64,000 nt of DNA. Source: Collybia mongolica. Taxonomy: Eukaryota > Basidiomycota > Agaricomycetes > Agaricales > Clitocybaceae. Within the stretch, counting starts at the first letter, position 1, and every line of letters starts with the position of its first letter. Where the stretch lies: NCBI GenBank assembly GCA_013420905.1, contig JAAXNY010000001.1, positions 6,262,001 through 6,326,000 on the forward strand, in the 5' to 3' direction. Of this stretch, positions 11,974 to 26,353 are shown piece by piece. Below the pieces are notes generated by a model that was not told where the DNA came from, did not search any database, and saw nothing but the letters and a program-made list of their open reading frames with translations. The translations under genes were made by a program, and so were the position numbers.

Positions 11974-13366
11974 CAGTTATGGACAAACAAAAACAACCAA
12001 CTTGATGGGCGATTTATTTGACGAGATCAGACATCACGGAGGGCTTTTATTTAATGAAAGGAGCTATAAATGGTTGCAAGGAAGGGTTTGGCACGAGCCG
12101 ATTCCTTCTAAAGTGAGATATATAGTTGACAAACCTCGAAAATTTTGGCCAAAGCAGAAAACCCGTGGGAAAAACTTCGGAGTATGCGCAATCGATTCCT
12201 TTTGAAAAGCTCATCTTGATTCTGAAATTTCAAAACTTTCTATCGAGCAGTTAAGTCTCTATAATCCCATTATGTCTTCGAACCGAAAGCGAGGAAGACC
12301 GCCCAAGCGTACCAAAAAAAACATTACAGGCTTGAGAAATCAAGCTGCAAAATCACCAACACCACCACCACCACCAAGTCCAGTTGTCTCTGATAGTGAA
12401 TCAGATAATGAATCTGTAGCCTGTGGCTCTCTACCCCCTGACGCTCTCAAAGCCTTTGAAATGAACAAGAGCAATGGTGGCAAGCAGCGGCTGCAGCGGG
12501 ATACCATTATTCCCTTAAATAACCTGGATGAGTCGAAACGCAGACAGCCGCAGTCAATGCGCACAAGCGATGGTCTTGTGAAGGGTCTTCAGGCTGTGCT
12601 CGAGGAACGCAGGTTCAATGTCGCCAAGCTCAAGGCTAAATGCACACCTGTATGTCCATTCAAGAGCGAAAATTGCTGCATGGCTCGCTTGCTGAGTAAA
12701 CAGGATGACTTTGTAAATCAAGAGTCAATGTTGGAATCGGTGGTGAAGGAAGCTGGGCACGAGTGTATTTTCCTCCCGAAGTTTCATTGTGAGCTCAATC
12801 CAATTGAAATGGTAAGATACACACGAAATTTCCAATCCATATCAAAACTGACTCTCTCCTTCCAAACCAGTATTGGGGATGGGTAAAATATCGATATCGG
12901 CAGATGTTGAAGACAACCTTCGAAGCGTTGAAGCAGTTGGCATTGAGGTATCTTGATGAATGCCCCATCGAAACGATTCGTCGATTCATAAACCAGTCGT
13001 GGAGGTGTATGAGCGCATATCGATTGGGGTTGCACGGAAGGGCTTTGGAATGGGCTGTTAAGAAACACAAGCAGCACCGAATGGTTTCGAATCGAGCACT
13101 GGTGTCGATTGAGGCTTTGGCCGGTCAGGGAAGAGGTTGATGACAGTACCAAGTGACATCGTGTCAGCAGAGGTGCTAAGATAGGTACACAATAAACCAA
13201 AAATTAGGGCCAAAATTTTGGCCACGCAAAAACCTCGTGGGAAAAACTTCGGAAGGTGTTTTTTGGACGTATTTCGATGTCCTGAGTTCAAATCTGAAGT
13301 CGGTTTGGCCTAGAAAATTCCCGATCACGCGCTACACTATTGGTCGTTTTTGTTTGTCCATAACTG
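11974..13366 (+). mobile_element. TA-inserting TIR element (IS630/Tc1-mariner-like), internally deleted
   Basis: The 1393-bp element begins CAGTTATGGACAAACAAAA and ends with its reverse complement; the terminal inverted repeats extend about 26 bp with one mismatch. It is flanked by TA on both sides (11972-11973 and 13367-13368), the target duplication of the IS630/Tc1/mariner superfamily. Internally a direct repeat (AACCCGTGGGAAAAACTTCGG versus AACCTCGTGGGAAAAACTTCGG) occurs near 12160 and 13230, close to each end. It carries the transposase remnant at 12272-13140. Confidence 0.85.
12272..13140 (+). pseudogene. DDE transposase with catalytic core deleted
   Basis: Two exons, 12272-12811 and 12871-13140, with a clean 59-bp GT-AG intron that keeps frame (about 269 residues). 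The N-terminus is basic (RKRGRPPKRTKKN) and Pro/Ser-rich. The C-terminal half is the end of a basidiomycete DDE transposase: CCMARLLSKQDDF, then HECIFLPKFHCELNPIEM, with the last exon opening YWGWVKYRYR and containing RRFINQSWR and MSAYRLGL. The E of the DDE triad (LNPIE) is present. The region that should carry the first two Asp residues is missing, since basic linker runs straight into the C-terminal part. The frame is open, so a truncated protein could be made. Such derivatives depend on a full-length relative to move. Confidence 0.8.
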
Positions 13367-13717
13367 TACAAATGCCGGGCGACACCGAGCCGAGCCGTCA
13401 CATCACTAACTTTTAGTCATATTCCCACGGTTTCAGGTGAAGTGGCGGAATTTGGCGACACGAGTCCCGAACACTGAGCGAATAGCTGCTTTTTCGCGGG
13501 GAAAATTGCATTCGAGGGGAACCCAAGCTCACAGAACACGCAAATCTCATTATATAAATTGTACACCACCCGAAAATGTTTACCACCCGAAAGTATGTAC
13601 TAGAACTGTACCACCGCCCATATGTTACAGGCTTATAAAAAAACCTATTGTTCTAAGCTCTTCTAGCTGTGCGTATAATCATCAAGGAAATGGGAACGGC
13701 TTGCTTGTCCTTCACGT
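13367..13717. other. 3' flank of the DDT/PHD gene
   Basis: About 350 bp between the right TIR of the element and the stop codon at 13718. Probably contains the 3' UTR of the minus-strand gene. No other signal recognised. Confidence 0.5.
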
Positions 13718-16700
13718 TTATGGAGGAGCCGCCGAGTGTTGGTAGGATGTGGGATGCTGTCGAAACTGTATCGTATTTTGTTGCCCTGGCGAGGCCTGCG
13801 GCTGGTGTTGCCATTGCGATCTCTCTTGTGCGTTTGTAGAAGGGGCCATGCTTTGCGCATAGTGGGTAGATACAAGAGGATTGCTAGTTGGTATGTAGGA
13901 AGACACAGTGGCTGGGTAACCCGGTATTTGCGTCGGCGTGGTGACATTCCACCTATTTTGTGTCGCCTGCTCATAAAATCATTAGCGTCGAGCATCACAA
14001 AGAACAACAGATGCGAAAGCAAACCTGGTACAATTGTGCACCGCCTTTGGTGGTGGGGACAGTAGGACCATACTGCATGTATGGATTCGTAGATCCTCCA
14101 GCGTGCGACTGTTGTCCGTACGGTTGTGTATGTCCAGAAGCAGCATATTCTCCTGGGCTTGAGGACGTCGTTGAAAACCCGTGCTCTTGAGGTTGATAAT
14201 GGCTAAAAGCGATCGTCGAGCCATAGGGATGCTGAGTGTGTGGCTGCTGAGTTTGCACTTGCTGTTGCTGGGGGCGTCCAGAGGATGCTGACGGCGTCGA
14301 CCTCGTATGCGAAACCTGCCCTTCACGCGCGTATGATATCCCATTCCCATTGGCCGGGTTGTGTGTGCTATGATTTGTATGACCAACAACACCCATATAT
14401 AAGTTGGGATTGAAGGGAACAGCGCCAGCCGCAGTATGGACCATATAAGGGTTCTGACTCTGCCTGGGTGTGGCTACAGGTTGCAGATTACTCCGGGGAT
14501 CAACGCCACCGACTCCCGCTTTCTTTGAGCGACATTGTAAGCAAAAAAACTCAACGTCATCCCAGTTCCGCCGCCTGCGACCTGCGTAGGCATCTGCTCT
14601 GTCGTGGCAAGCAATATGTTGCCATTTGAAGCACATGCCACAGGACATCATGGGAGCGCCATCGTCCTAGGTAGATTTGATACAAGTAAATACTTGACCA
14701 TTATGATGTGGTAGTTGATATTAAAGACTTACGAGGTTAAGGCCTTGCCGATGGCATATTTCGCAGTCCAGTTCCCAGTCATCGCCTATTGGTGTACGCG
14801 ATCCACTGCCCGACCCAGTGCTCCTCCCATTATTGACACCATTGAACTTTGGTTGTGACAGGCGCAGTTTGAACACACCCGCCCCATTACTATCTCCAAC
14901 ATCCACCTGCATATCCAAACTACTGGACTGAGCATCAACGCAGGACAGAAATGAATAGCATCGACGACATACCTTGCATCCCTGGCAACATCTACCACTT
15001 TCGCCTTCTGCTCTTTTGTTTCTCGCTCTCTTTGTTCCCGCTCTTCCCTCTCCTTTCTCCGCATCTCCCTTGATGTTTCTCGCCTTTCCCTTTCCTCCTC
15101 CTCCTTCTTCAGCCGCGCAGCCAACCGTTTCGCTCTGCTATTCTTTTCTTCTTCCTCTTCACGCTTACGAGCCGCTGCTTCGGCCTCTTCCTTTTCTGAC
15201 TGTCGGAGCAGTAGTCGTGAGGAGCGCTTACGTTGTGTTAGCGCGAGGGATAACTGAAGTTTGCGTTCAATTTCCTGTTATACGGGTCAACGTATGCTAC
15301 TCCGCCGAATATGGGAAGCACTTGCCCGTAACTCTTCAGTGACCACTGGAACAATAGTATTTACTAGGATTTTATAGAGCGCCTTTTCCGTGTAATGTGT
15401 TGCTTTCTCGAAGCGTTCTGCAATGTGGTCCCATTCATATAAAGTTACACAAATCTGATATTACGGACGTCTAGGTTAATATAGCTTACAGAAATGAAGG
15501 ACCGATACACACCGTTTCCCACTCAATAAATCCCACAGGCAGGATAGGTGGTTCCTCAAGACCTCTATCGTCCATTTGAGGCGCAACAAGTTTTCGTTGT
15601 TCCTCTTTCACTCCTGGTTTTGAATTTTCACTGGTATCTTCCTCGACCTCGGCGTAATCGCCTTTGTTCTGTGCCTTTTCCTCGCTCAGTTCGCTCAACT
15701 CCGTCAGATCACTGATTTCACTCCCATCACTCTCTAATCCCGTTTTTATTTTCGTCTCTGCCTGTCTATCATCTTCATCTTCGAGTTCTTCATCCACTTC
15801 ACCCTCTGCCCCTGCCTCTGAGTCGGCCTTCGCCTTGCCTTTGCTTTTACTCTTTCCCAATCTCCCTGTACCATTCGCAGTACCGCTCGACCCCTCACCG
15901 TTCAACCATTCATCAGGGACAGCCTGCCATTCGTCTTCCTCTTTGGCAGAACCCCTTAATCGCCTGCTTACCCTAGTACCCATAGGCTTTGATGGGCTAC
16001 TGTCGCCCCCACGTTTGCTGGCCCATGTACTCGCTGAGTCCCCTGTACTCCCGCCTTTGGCTGGCAAGCCACGCTTGCTTGTCCTGTGCCCTGCCTCAGC
16101 TTTTGCTTGTTTATTAAGGGCTGCCAGTTCTTTAGCCTGTTGATCAAGTTTGAGATTTGCTTCGTTCTTGGCGGCCCTGCTTCCTCTAACACCAGTCTTC
16201 ACACCAGTCTTCGCTGGGGAAGATGGTGGCAATGATTCTGCTTGGAGCCGCGGTCGTTTCGTGCTCTTAGACCTTAATGTATGCTTAGAGTTCATTTTGG
16301 TAGGAGATTTTGCCGGGTTGGCGCCGCGTTTTCGTTTAAGGGACTGAGTAGTTGGTTTTGGCCTGGGAGGTCGGAGTATAGGGCGCTGAATCCAGAGTCT
16401 GTCGGCTATAGGATCGGGAAAATTGAGCAAGAGAGGGGGGGGGGCAGAAAAGAATGCGTACCTCCAATTAACCAATATGCGTTTTTCTTGCTGTCATAGC
16501 CTATGGGTTCAATACGCTGGAGAAAAGGCTTAATGGTAATTGATAACGGGAAGGTACTGGAGCGTACCCAAGCAGCCGTATCGTCATCTGAGCGCATTAA
16601 CGTTCTCAGCCTTGTCGGGTTCTGGAATTGCCATTCGGTAAGGATGTGCATAGATTCAAGTTTTGTGAGCATAGGGAGGTCGAGCCAGTTTTTGCTTTCT

Positions 16701-17700
16701 TCTCGATCCTCCATTTCAACCCGGTCTGAGGGACCTTGCGTGTCCTCTCTTTCAGTGCCATCAACAGTGCCTGCGCGCGTGTCCAGACCAGAGGGCTGTG
16801 CAGATGGTGCTTTTGAACCAATTACGCTCTCACTGACACCACGTTCAAGGGCGTTGGTGTGGGGTGATTTGACTTCGAGGAGAAGACGCTTGGATTCATC
16901 GCTCGGTCCTGCTTTGTCCTCATCTTCTATCCCAGTAACAACTGCATCACCTGCCCCACCCTTGGTCGCGTCAGGCATGTGGACATCATCTGCCTTGCCT
17001 TCTCCATGCTCCAACTCCGGGGTCATTTCACGGGGCTCTGGCCCTATAGGATTCGCAGCAGGGTCGCGTTTACGGTACTGTTTTCGCAACGCTGTTTGCC
17101 AGTTGTCAAGACTGTGTACAAGTCAGAATGATATTACGATGTGGAGCGAAAAAGCGGTCTTACGAGACTTTCCGGTCGTATGAGAGTGTGTAGAGTAGCC
17201 TCTGCATAATACGCGGCAGGACAACGCACGAACCATGGACGAGGTCACCCTCAATATCCTATCCTCGTGTCAGGGCAAAATTTACAGAAAGACAGTCAGA
17301 AATGCGGCATACATTTAGGGAGACGTCGTTCATGGCGAATAAGTGATTGAATGTAAAGAAAAACTGGCTGAAAGCCGCCCACTTCCACTGTGTTCTGAGC
17401 TGGAACATGGGGTCGAAGTCGGAGGAAGGGTGGTCACCATTTGTTGGTTGTGTGGGGGGCGGCGGGGATGGCAGTTGTGGCTGAAGCTGGAAACGGGTGG
17501 AAGACCGACGAGGCATCGGATGTTACTCTCAATCTGTCCCCTTGGCTCAACAATACACCAATATCTTTCCAATAATCGATATCTTCTTGCGTCACCCCCT
17601 GTTGGGAAGGAAATAGCTTCCAGGCGAGAGTTAGTCGTCTGTGCCAGCGATAAAAGAACACTTCAAAGTGTCCCAACGTCGTGAACACCGATAAGCTCAA
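13718..17700 (-). CDS. DDT-domain and PHD-finger chromatin protein
   Basis: Large multi-exon nuclear protein, likely a partner of an ISWI-type chromatin remodeller. From the N-terminus: a segment with GVTQEDIDYWKDIGVLL; the DDT domain around 17400-17290 (LRTQWKWAAFSQFFFTFN, AMNDVSLN); an acidic linker; a WHIM-like block around 16620-16430 (FLQRIEPIGYDSKKNAYWLI) continued by DRLWIQRP; a Lys/Ser-rich disordered stretch (16370-15560); a coiled coil rich in Glu/Arg (15240-15000); and a PHD finger (14780-14530) with CEIC, CGMC, HIAC and CLQC ligand pairs. The Gln/Pro-rich tail ends HSAAPP at 13718, its last exon following an intron near 13985. DDT, WHIM and PHD modules together occur in Acf1/Itc1-type subunits. 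The 5' end is not resolved: the first segment and the DDT exon are in different frames near 17430-17510 and no intron I could place joins them. Confidence 0.8.
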
Positions 17701-17997
17701 GTGGAATGTTCAACGACCACTTTCTCAACTCGGTGGATTATGTAATTTGTTCCGATCACTATCTCTTTGTTCCGGCGTCCTCCCGTCTGGCACTAAGCCA
17801 TTTTTCCGGAGGAAATATGAGGTTCAAATAACTGTCTTATCATTTCCAGCACATATATTTAAATAAAAAATCATGAACACTTTTGTCCAACCTACTTGAA
17901 ATAAACTTGCCATCTATAAAAAATGCTTCCTTTGAAAATGTTTGCCATCGGTTGACAAATTTTTCTTTCAGAAGCAGATCAGGAAGATGTGATGTAT

Positions 17998-18814
17998 TTG
18001 GGGATGGGCAATGCTTAGTAATTTTGCGTACTGATGAAATTTCACTGATCAGTAATATTATTGATTAAATTAAATTCATTAATAATCCAGCTAAATTTGG
18101 TGACCCACAGCTCTTCTGGTGTATATTCCAGTGCTTAACACACACTGAGGGCTGTCTGTCCTTTATGATAAAGTACATGCTTTATATTTATTCAGGATTT
18201 CCACTGTTCAGGCAGTTGGAAAGCATTGGCATGGCAGGAGCTGCTGATTTGCTGATTTAGATGTGGCTGTGCCGTGATGATCGCGCGTGCACTGCGGCAC
18301 ACATGAGTGGATGTGGAATGCATTTTACAGATACTTACCGCCACCTCTCATACCATTAATGAAACTTTCCATATACACTAGGAGAATATGTTTTTGAATA
18401 CAGATATACATTTTATTGAACCACTATCTTATAAAGTCAAAAACAATGTAGATCCTTGCAAGTAGTCCTTTAACTTTATGTTGTCAGAGACTCATTTTTA
18501 GGTCTTGAGTCATTGGTCAATCTTGTTCCTAATTTTCTGGCTCTTGCAGCAATGTGTCAGAACAGCACTGCTTGGCACAACTTATCTACAAAAGAAAAAG
18601 ATTTCAAAAGATCTGTATTTAACATTTTGTTGGGAGTAAAATTCTGAGTTAGTTTGTCTTTGAATTGAGTGTTTAAAGTGACTGTGGAAGCTGGAAAATG
18701 CAAAACCATTCTCTCCAGTGAATTTGTTAGTCTATTTACGGTCCGATTAGGTTTATTTACCTGCGGCTATTTGCATCAGTACGCGAAATTACTAAGCATT
18801 GCCCACCCCCAATG
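17998..18814. mobile_element. MITE-like element with about 38-bp terminal inverted repeats
   Basis: Left end (17998-18036) reads TTGGGGATGGGCAATGC, TTAGTAATTTTGCG, TACTGATG; right end (about 18774-18812) is its reverse complement with two or three mismatches. Both ends are flanked by ATGTATTT-like sequence (TGTAT as the minimal shared duplication; up to 8 bp if the TIR starts at GGGG). The 0.8-kb interior is AT-rich with no transposase. Size and structure fit a non-autonomous DNA transposon; if the TSD is 8 bp, hAT would be the likely source. Confidence 0.65.
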
Positions 18815-19456
18815 TATTTCCTTTGTATTTTTTTCCGAAACACTTTTTGTTCTTCTTTGACTATTTTAGCAGGATAAAGAGAAAACATTTCCCAAAGGTG
18901 TTTCTCAGTGGAAAATCTTCTCTTTATCTCGGAGATATACCCAAACTCCCATGTTTCTCAAAGTAAAACTGCCAGAAATGGAAAAATGTCAAATATTTCC
19001 TTCAAAAACATGGGTGTTTGAATGTATCCCCAAGATAATTGGGAAATTCTTCCGGGAGAAATATAACTTGGAAAATACTTCACCTTTATCACAAACAAGG
19101 ATGGAAGCATTTCGTCAGAAACACAAAGGAAAGACCCTGCAGTTTTCTGCTCTGCATTTTAAGGAAAAATCTACAAATAATCTTGAAATAATCTTTTGAC
19201 AAACATACCAAATGAATAGTGAATTCATCTCAGACTTATTCAAGAGAAATAAATATTCATGATTTTTGTAAGAGGAAAATGTGGTGGAATTGACAACCGA
19301 ATCCTGTATTTCCTCAAGATAAATTCCTGGCTGCCAGCAGTATATATATATATATATATGTGTGTACTTAGGGTCGTCGAAAATGTCACTCCCGCAAATA
19401 TGTCCATCATTCTATTACACCAGTGCTTCTAGAAAATATAGATCGAAAAGGATTAT
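18815..19456. other. AT-rich intergenic DNA
   Basis: No gene recognised. CpG-poor sequence up to about 19360, with a short (TA)n tract at 19340-19358. The last 100 bp are the 3' flank of the GH16 gene. Confidence 0.4.
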
Positions 19457-20953
19457 TCAAAATAACAGTGCCATGACTAGTAAGCCCAGAGCCCAAGCCA
19501 AAACGCCTACATATGTAGCGCTGACTGCTCCATTATTACCCCCGCCGGGTGAAGTGGTATTCCCGCTACCACTTGAACCTGTACCATTTCCACCTGATAA
19601 GACATTACCAAACACCCTCACAGACCCAACTTCGAAGTATGCTGTAGCATAGTTGGATCCGTTGCCGACGACATGATCTGGGTAGCATTTTCCGGGGCAC
19701 GTCGCAGAGAAAATATTGTCAGGTCCAGCGAAGTCTGTAAGTCAGTTCAGAGTTAATAAAAACCAACTTGGACAAATTAGAAGTAGCGAACCTCCACAAA
19801 GTGTGATATCAAAGATCAGATTTTGGGGTTCGAAGAATTTGCTCATGTCACAACCAACAGAGGGCCAATTACCAGTGGGAGTACCAAGCGTTGTTGTGTC
19901 TATGCTGTTTCCACCGGCAGTTAGGCTCTGAGGGACATTAGCACGTTTAAAAAACCAGATTCTAGCCTATTTGTCAGCCTATGATCACAAACGCACAACA
20001 GAATCAGCGCCCACGAAATCCCTGTCCCTGCAAACTCCGTGACGAAAACTCCCCCACCTGCTTTCCCAAATCCCTCGCCGTAAGACGCGGTGTCGCCATC
20101 GGTAACGATGCATCCTTCATTGTTATTGGTATCATGGGAGCAGTCTGTCGATAGAGTTTTCGATGAGTCTATTTGTTTCGCACCCTCGACTTTACATCCC
20201 GGAAGGGTATGCAGCCCCATTCTGTTGTTGGTCATGAGGTTGACACCTTCGAGGGTGTCTATTTCGCTAGTTCACAGGGTCAGCGTAAACCAAAACGGCG
20301 CGCGCAGGATGACCTACCCGCCTTGAGGCCATGCGGGAGCTTGAGACCACCTGTGTTAAAAGGGCACAGTTGGAAGTGACGAAGATATGTGGGTGGACAC
20401 AACCCACCAGGCAGGCCAAACTGAGCACTACAAAGATAGGCAGTGAATACGCGCGCCACTCGTTGAACCAGACAACCTACCCCATATGGCAGATGGAACA
20501 TATCCGCGACCCAAACACTTCCAAGGGCATATCTATCTTTGGTTGAGATTCGTACCGTGTTGCGTTTTTCATTGAAGGGTACAGTGGATGTATTATCGAC
20601 TTTTATAACAGCCCGATTGGTCCCTGGGTCAACGTAAGCGAGTTTTGCTGACGCAGCAACATCGGCCGAGACGAATCTGTATTCCAGTTCAATAAAATGA
20701 CATTACAAGTGAGCGGCAGAATTCACTGACACTGTGTCCCCGTTTGTGAGATTATCAACTGGAACGAAGCCGTGAAACGAGCAATATCTTTCTCGAAACA
20801 TAGCCACGTACAATGATCGTAGAACGTCCAGTCGTCAAAGAAAGTCTTTCCCGCGTACTCTTTCACTAGTTTATAGCTGGCTGCTGTGGCAGGAGTATAT
20901 AACGACGACATCACCAGTACCGTCGCGCTGAGTACGACTTGTGGTTTCCTCAT
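19457..20953 (-). CDS. GH16 beta-glucanase, secreted and GPI-anchored
   Basis: Glycoside hydrolase family 16, laminarinase/mixed-linkage glucanase type, expected to cleave or remodel beta-1,3-containing glucans at the cell surface. The protein starts with a signal peptide (MRKPQVVLSATVLVMSS) and then YKLVKEYAGKTFFDDWTFYDH and DNLTNGD. Later exons give SADVAASAKLAYVDPG, RISTKDRYALGSVWVADM, WSQAPAWPQGG. The catalytic signature EIDTLEGVN (20248-20265) keeps both glutamates and the Asp. The exon MTNNRMGLHTLPGC follows, then DCSHDTNNNEGCIV, GDFAGPDNIFSATCPG. The C-terminus ends in a Ser/Gly/Thr linker and a hydrophobic tail (WALGLLVMALLF), a probable GPI signal. At least six short introns; the one at about 19734-19790 (GTTCGC donor, CAG acceptor) and the one before EIDTLE keep frame. 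The gene looks intact. Confidence 0.93.
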
Positions 20954-21910
20954 GGAAAAGAACTTGAATGCAAACAGAAAGAGAGTGCGAGTGCGTCGTG
21001 TCAGACGAGAGTCACGAAGATAGGGCGCTGGACGTTTAAATATTCGTGATGCCTAGAAACAGTAGAAGCAAATTTTAGTGTACATTTATAGACCCCACAG
21101 CTCCAACTCACAAAGGGCTGGTAGAACCTAAAGGGGTCAAAGAAGTATCATAAGTTGCGTGCATCTACCATATCGCGAACCTCGGTCTCACGGCCTTTGA
21201 TCAGCCGCAGCTCTATGCGCATGTGGATAGGTTGTCAAGTGTCGTTTAAATTTGATGTTATTGAAAGGGAGGATGTTGTTTTTTTTTTTGAAATCAAAAG
21301 GGCAGTGAAACCAGTGACCAAGTTCGATGTAAGCTCGTCGCTTGCACTTGACCGTGGCTGAGAACCTAATTGAACTGGCCTTCCTTCATGCACGAAAGTC
21401 ACTTAAATAAACGCAATATCTATTTTCTTGGTTGCGATGTCAACGGGCCTGTGAGTGTATGATACGAGGGAAGCAGCATAATCGGATTTTAATACCGAGT
21501 CGGTCACTTGTGCTCGACGCGAGAAATTATTATGCAGCGCCTCTTTGAGGGTGCTATACACCGCCTCCGCCCCGGAGCGAAGGCGGAACCACGAGCGGCA
21601 GTGTGACAAGAGGCGAATTGATCAAGTTGTCCCAGACTGGCAATGGTGAGACAGGCCCTCCTGAGCCAAAACTTGTATCGAGATTTCGTCCCATTTTACG
21701 AGTGGTTGCAAGTCTAAAATTGTTCGCCTGGGGCCTAAAGGGTGAAATCACGTCCAACACCCGGAGACATAACGGTGACATATACCTACATTTCTATCAT
21801 AGCAGATCTCAGTGCACGTGTAATCACGGAACAACATTTCAACCGCCTCACAATTCTGGTGAGTATCAAGTAATAATTGGCAACTGATGAGTGTTCCATA
21901 TCCTTCCAGT
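20954..21910. other. Intergenic region upstream of the GH16 gene
   Basis: Holds the GH16 promoter (minus strand) and the 3' flank of the alpha/beta hydrolase gene. Short frames around 21150-21800 show no family motif. Nothing else recognised. Confidence 0.45.
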
Positions 21911-22979
21911 CTATAAACAGAATTCCACAATGAAATTCACCATCTCTGTCACCATCTCATCTGTGCATTCATGGCCAACCCCAGCGTATACCTTGACACG
22001 CTTGGTGCCCCTCCCGCCCACATTGAGGCCCTCGACGAACGCCTTACTCACGTTCCATGGGACGAGTTTGTCATCCTGCCCGGAAAGAACGAGGATGCGT
22101 TTATTAAGAAATGGGTTCTCCTCCGAGGAAGAACTGTAAGGGCCAGCCGCGGGATCGACGCGTTCGACGAATGCCTTGAAGCTGTTGGGCATATAAGGTG
22201 GGGAGCTTGGGACACCCGCTTCTTGCGCGCGCTGTCTTAACAATTTTAGGTAATCTGGGCACCCTATGATAGGAACCCCAGTCATGATGCGAGGATCTGA
22301 TGGGTTTGTGTATTTGCGTTAAATTTTGTAGTCAAGAGCTTATGACTCTTGCCTTGCTTGAGAACAATCCAAGTTGAGTGGCCCCCGAGGCTTTTTCCCG
22401 CAACGCCCCACTCGACAATGGAGCGTTCGTCATTTGGGAAGAGGTATGCCGGGAGAAAGTCTATCAGGAAGGATACGTCGTTTGCTGTTCCGCCTATGAC
22501 GATAGAATGAGTATTGCTATACAAGGGTGATGGCAACATACTTTGTATAGCATACATGTCAATGCTGCTCGCGGGAGGAGGTTAGTGCGTGAGATGCAGG
22601 AGCAACTGGGGTACTTGCGCGTGCCGATCGTTGTGAGTGTTTGCGTCCTTGAGGTTCCATGCATGATTCGCTATAGGATCAGTGAGGCGCTTCCCATGAT
22701 TACGTTGGTCCTAGGTGGCGCCGAGGGGATCTTTTGAGAACCTTTTCACTATCGCATTGTCTTACTCACAAATGTGATGACGAGAAGTTCGCGTTCTCGT
22801 CCCACTGTCTGAACCTGCTCGATCATGGCCCTGGCGACGGGATCAGCGACTTCTGTGGACTCGAGCCGGCCATGTAGAAGGAAGAAGACGACAACGGGCT
22901 GTTTTTTGTTGGAAGTGCTTGAAGAGTAGATGTTGACTTCAAGACCGGCGATTGTTAGCGAGGTTTGCTGTACTACCAT
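21911..22979 (-). CDS. Alpha/beta hydrolase
   Basis: Intracellular alpha/beta-hydrolase fold enzyme, substrate unknown. Exon 1 starts MVVQQTSLTIAGLEV and includes VVVFFLLHGR, the oxyanion-side HG. The next exon gives DQRNHGKRLTDPIANHAWN, a motif typical of a fungal subgroup. The following exon carries the nucleophile elbow GKSLGGHS (Ser in G-x-S-x-G). The last exon holds the acid residue in LVLSGQDDKLVPW and the catalytic His in VGHECTDEMV, so the full Ser-Asp-His triad is present. Three or more short introns interrupt it (near 22280, 22560 and 22740). No signal peptide is visible. It could be an esterase, lipase-like enzyme or dienelactone hydrolase relative. Confidence 0.85.
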
Positions 22980-23286
22980 TCCGTCTGTGGCTGACCGGCG
23001 AACAGATAGAGGGAATCATCCAAGTCCATGCATATGTAACATGATCAAATAATAGTAGTACGAGTATTGCACAATATACTGATATTGAAATTATTGGGAT
23101 AATGGCTGGCCGCATCTACATTTCTACAATCTAATAAAAGTCACTGGCAATCCTATAACAGCCTGTACTTCAACTTCAAGACACAATGCGATGTGAATGG
23201 GTGGTGCGCTATTCCAGCACACGCACAGCAAGAAGGTCCCACCCAAGGGTGAGGAGTCATAGGTATCATCCATTGATTGGATTCGT
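22980..23286. other. Intergenic, 307 bp
   Basis: Promoter of the alpha/beta hydrolase and 3' flank of the DEAD-box gene, both on the minus strand. No other feature seen. Confidence 0.5.
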
Positions 23287-25936
<2,650 letters not shown>

Positions 25937-26353
25937 TGTTTTATAAAAGATAGGTGAGGGGGTATTAAGGGTTGAAAACGAGGTCAATGCAAGATGCAAA
26001 GTGCAGGTGCCAAAAATTTTACACAAACAATACACACATGAGTAAAATAACAGGCACAAACAATACACTGCCACGAGCTGAGCAGGCTCCGTTCGGTCAG
26101 GCCTTGTACTCAGTTTTTATTTGCTCTTGCAGACTACGATGTTATGTTTATTGTAGATACGGACAGATGAATACAAAATATGTAGGGTATCTGCTGATAA
26201 CAGGGTGATGATAAAGGAGGGTATGGTCCGTTGTGAAAATTGTCGATACAAGAAAGTTGAGCAAAGGAAAGTAATAATGATGTAGTAGAGGTGGAGTTGG
26301 AATGGGGTTGTCGAGTCAATTTGAAGTATCCAGTTTCGAGATTAGGGATGAAG
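25937..26353. other. Intergenic, DBP2 promoter
   Basis: About 420 bp between the Ras-like gene stop and the DBP2 start, both on the minus strand. It must hold the DBP2 promoter. No discrete motif assigned. Confidence 0.45.

Noticed and set aside
15664..16143. 159-residue plus-strand frame rich in Ser/Leu
   Set aside because: Antisense shadow of the low-complexity linker of the DDT/PHD gene.
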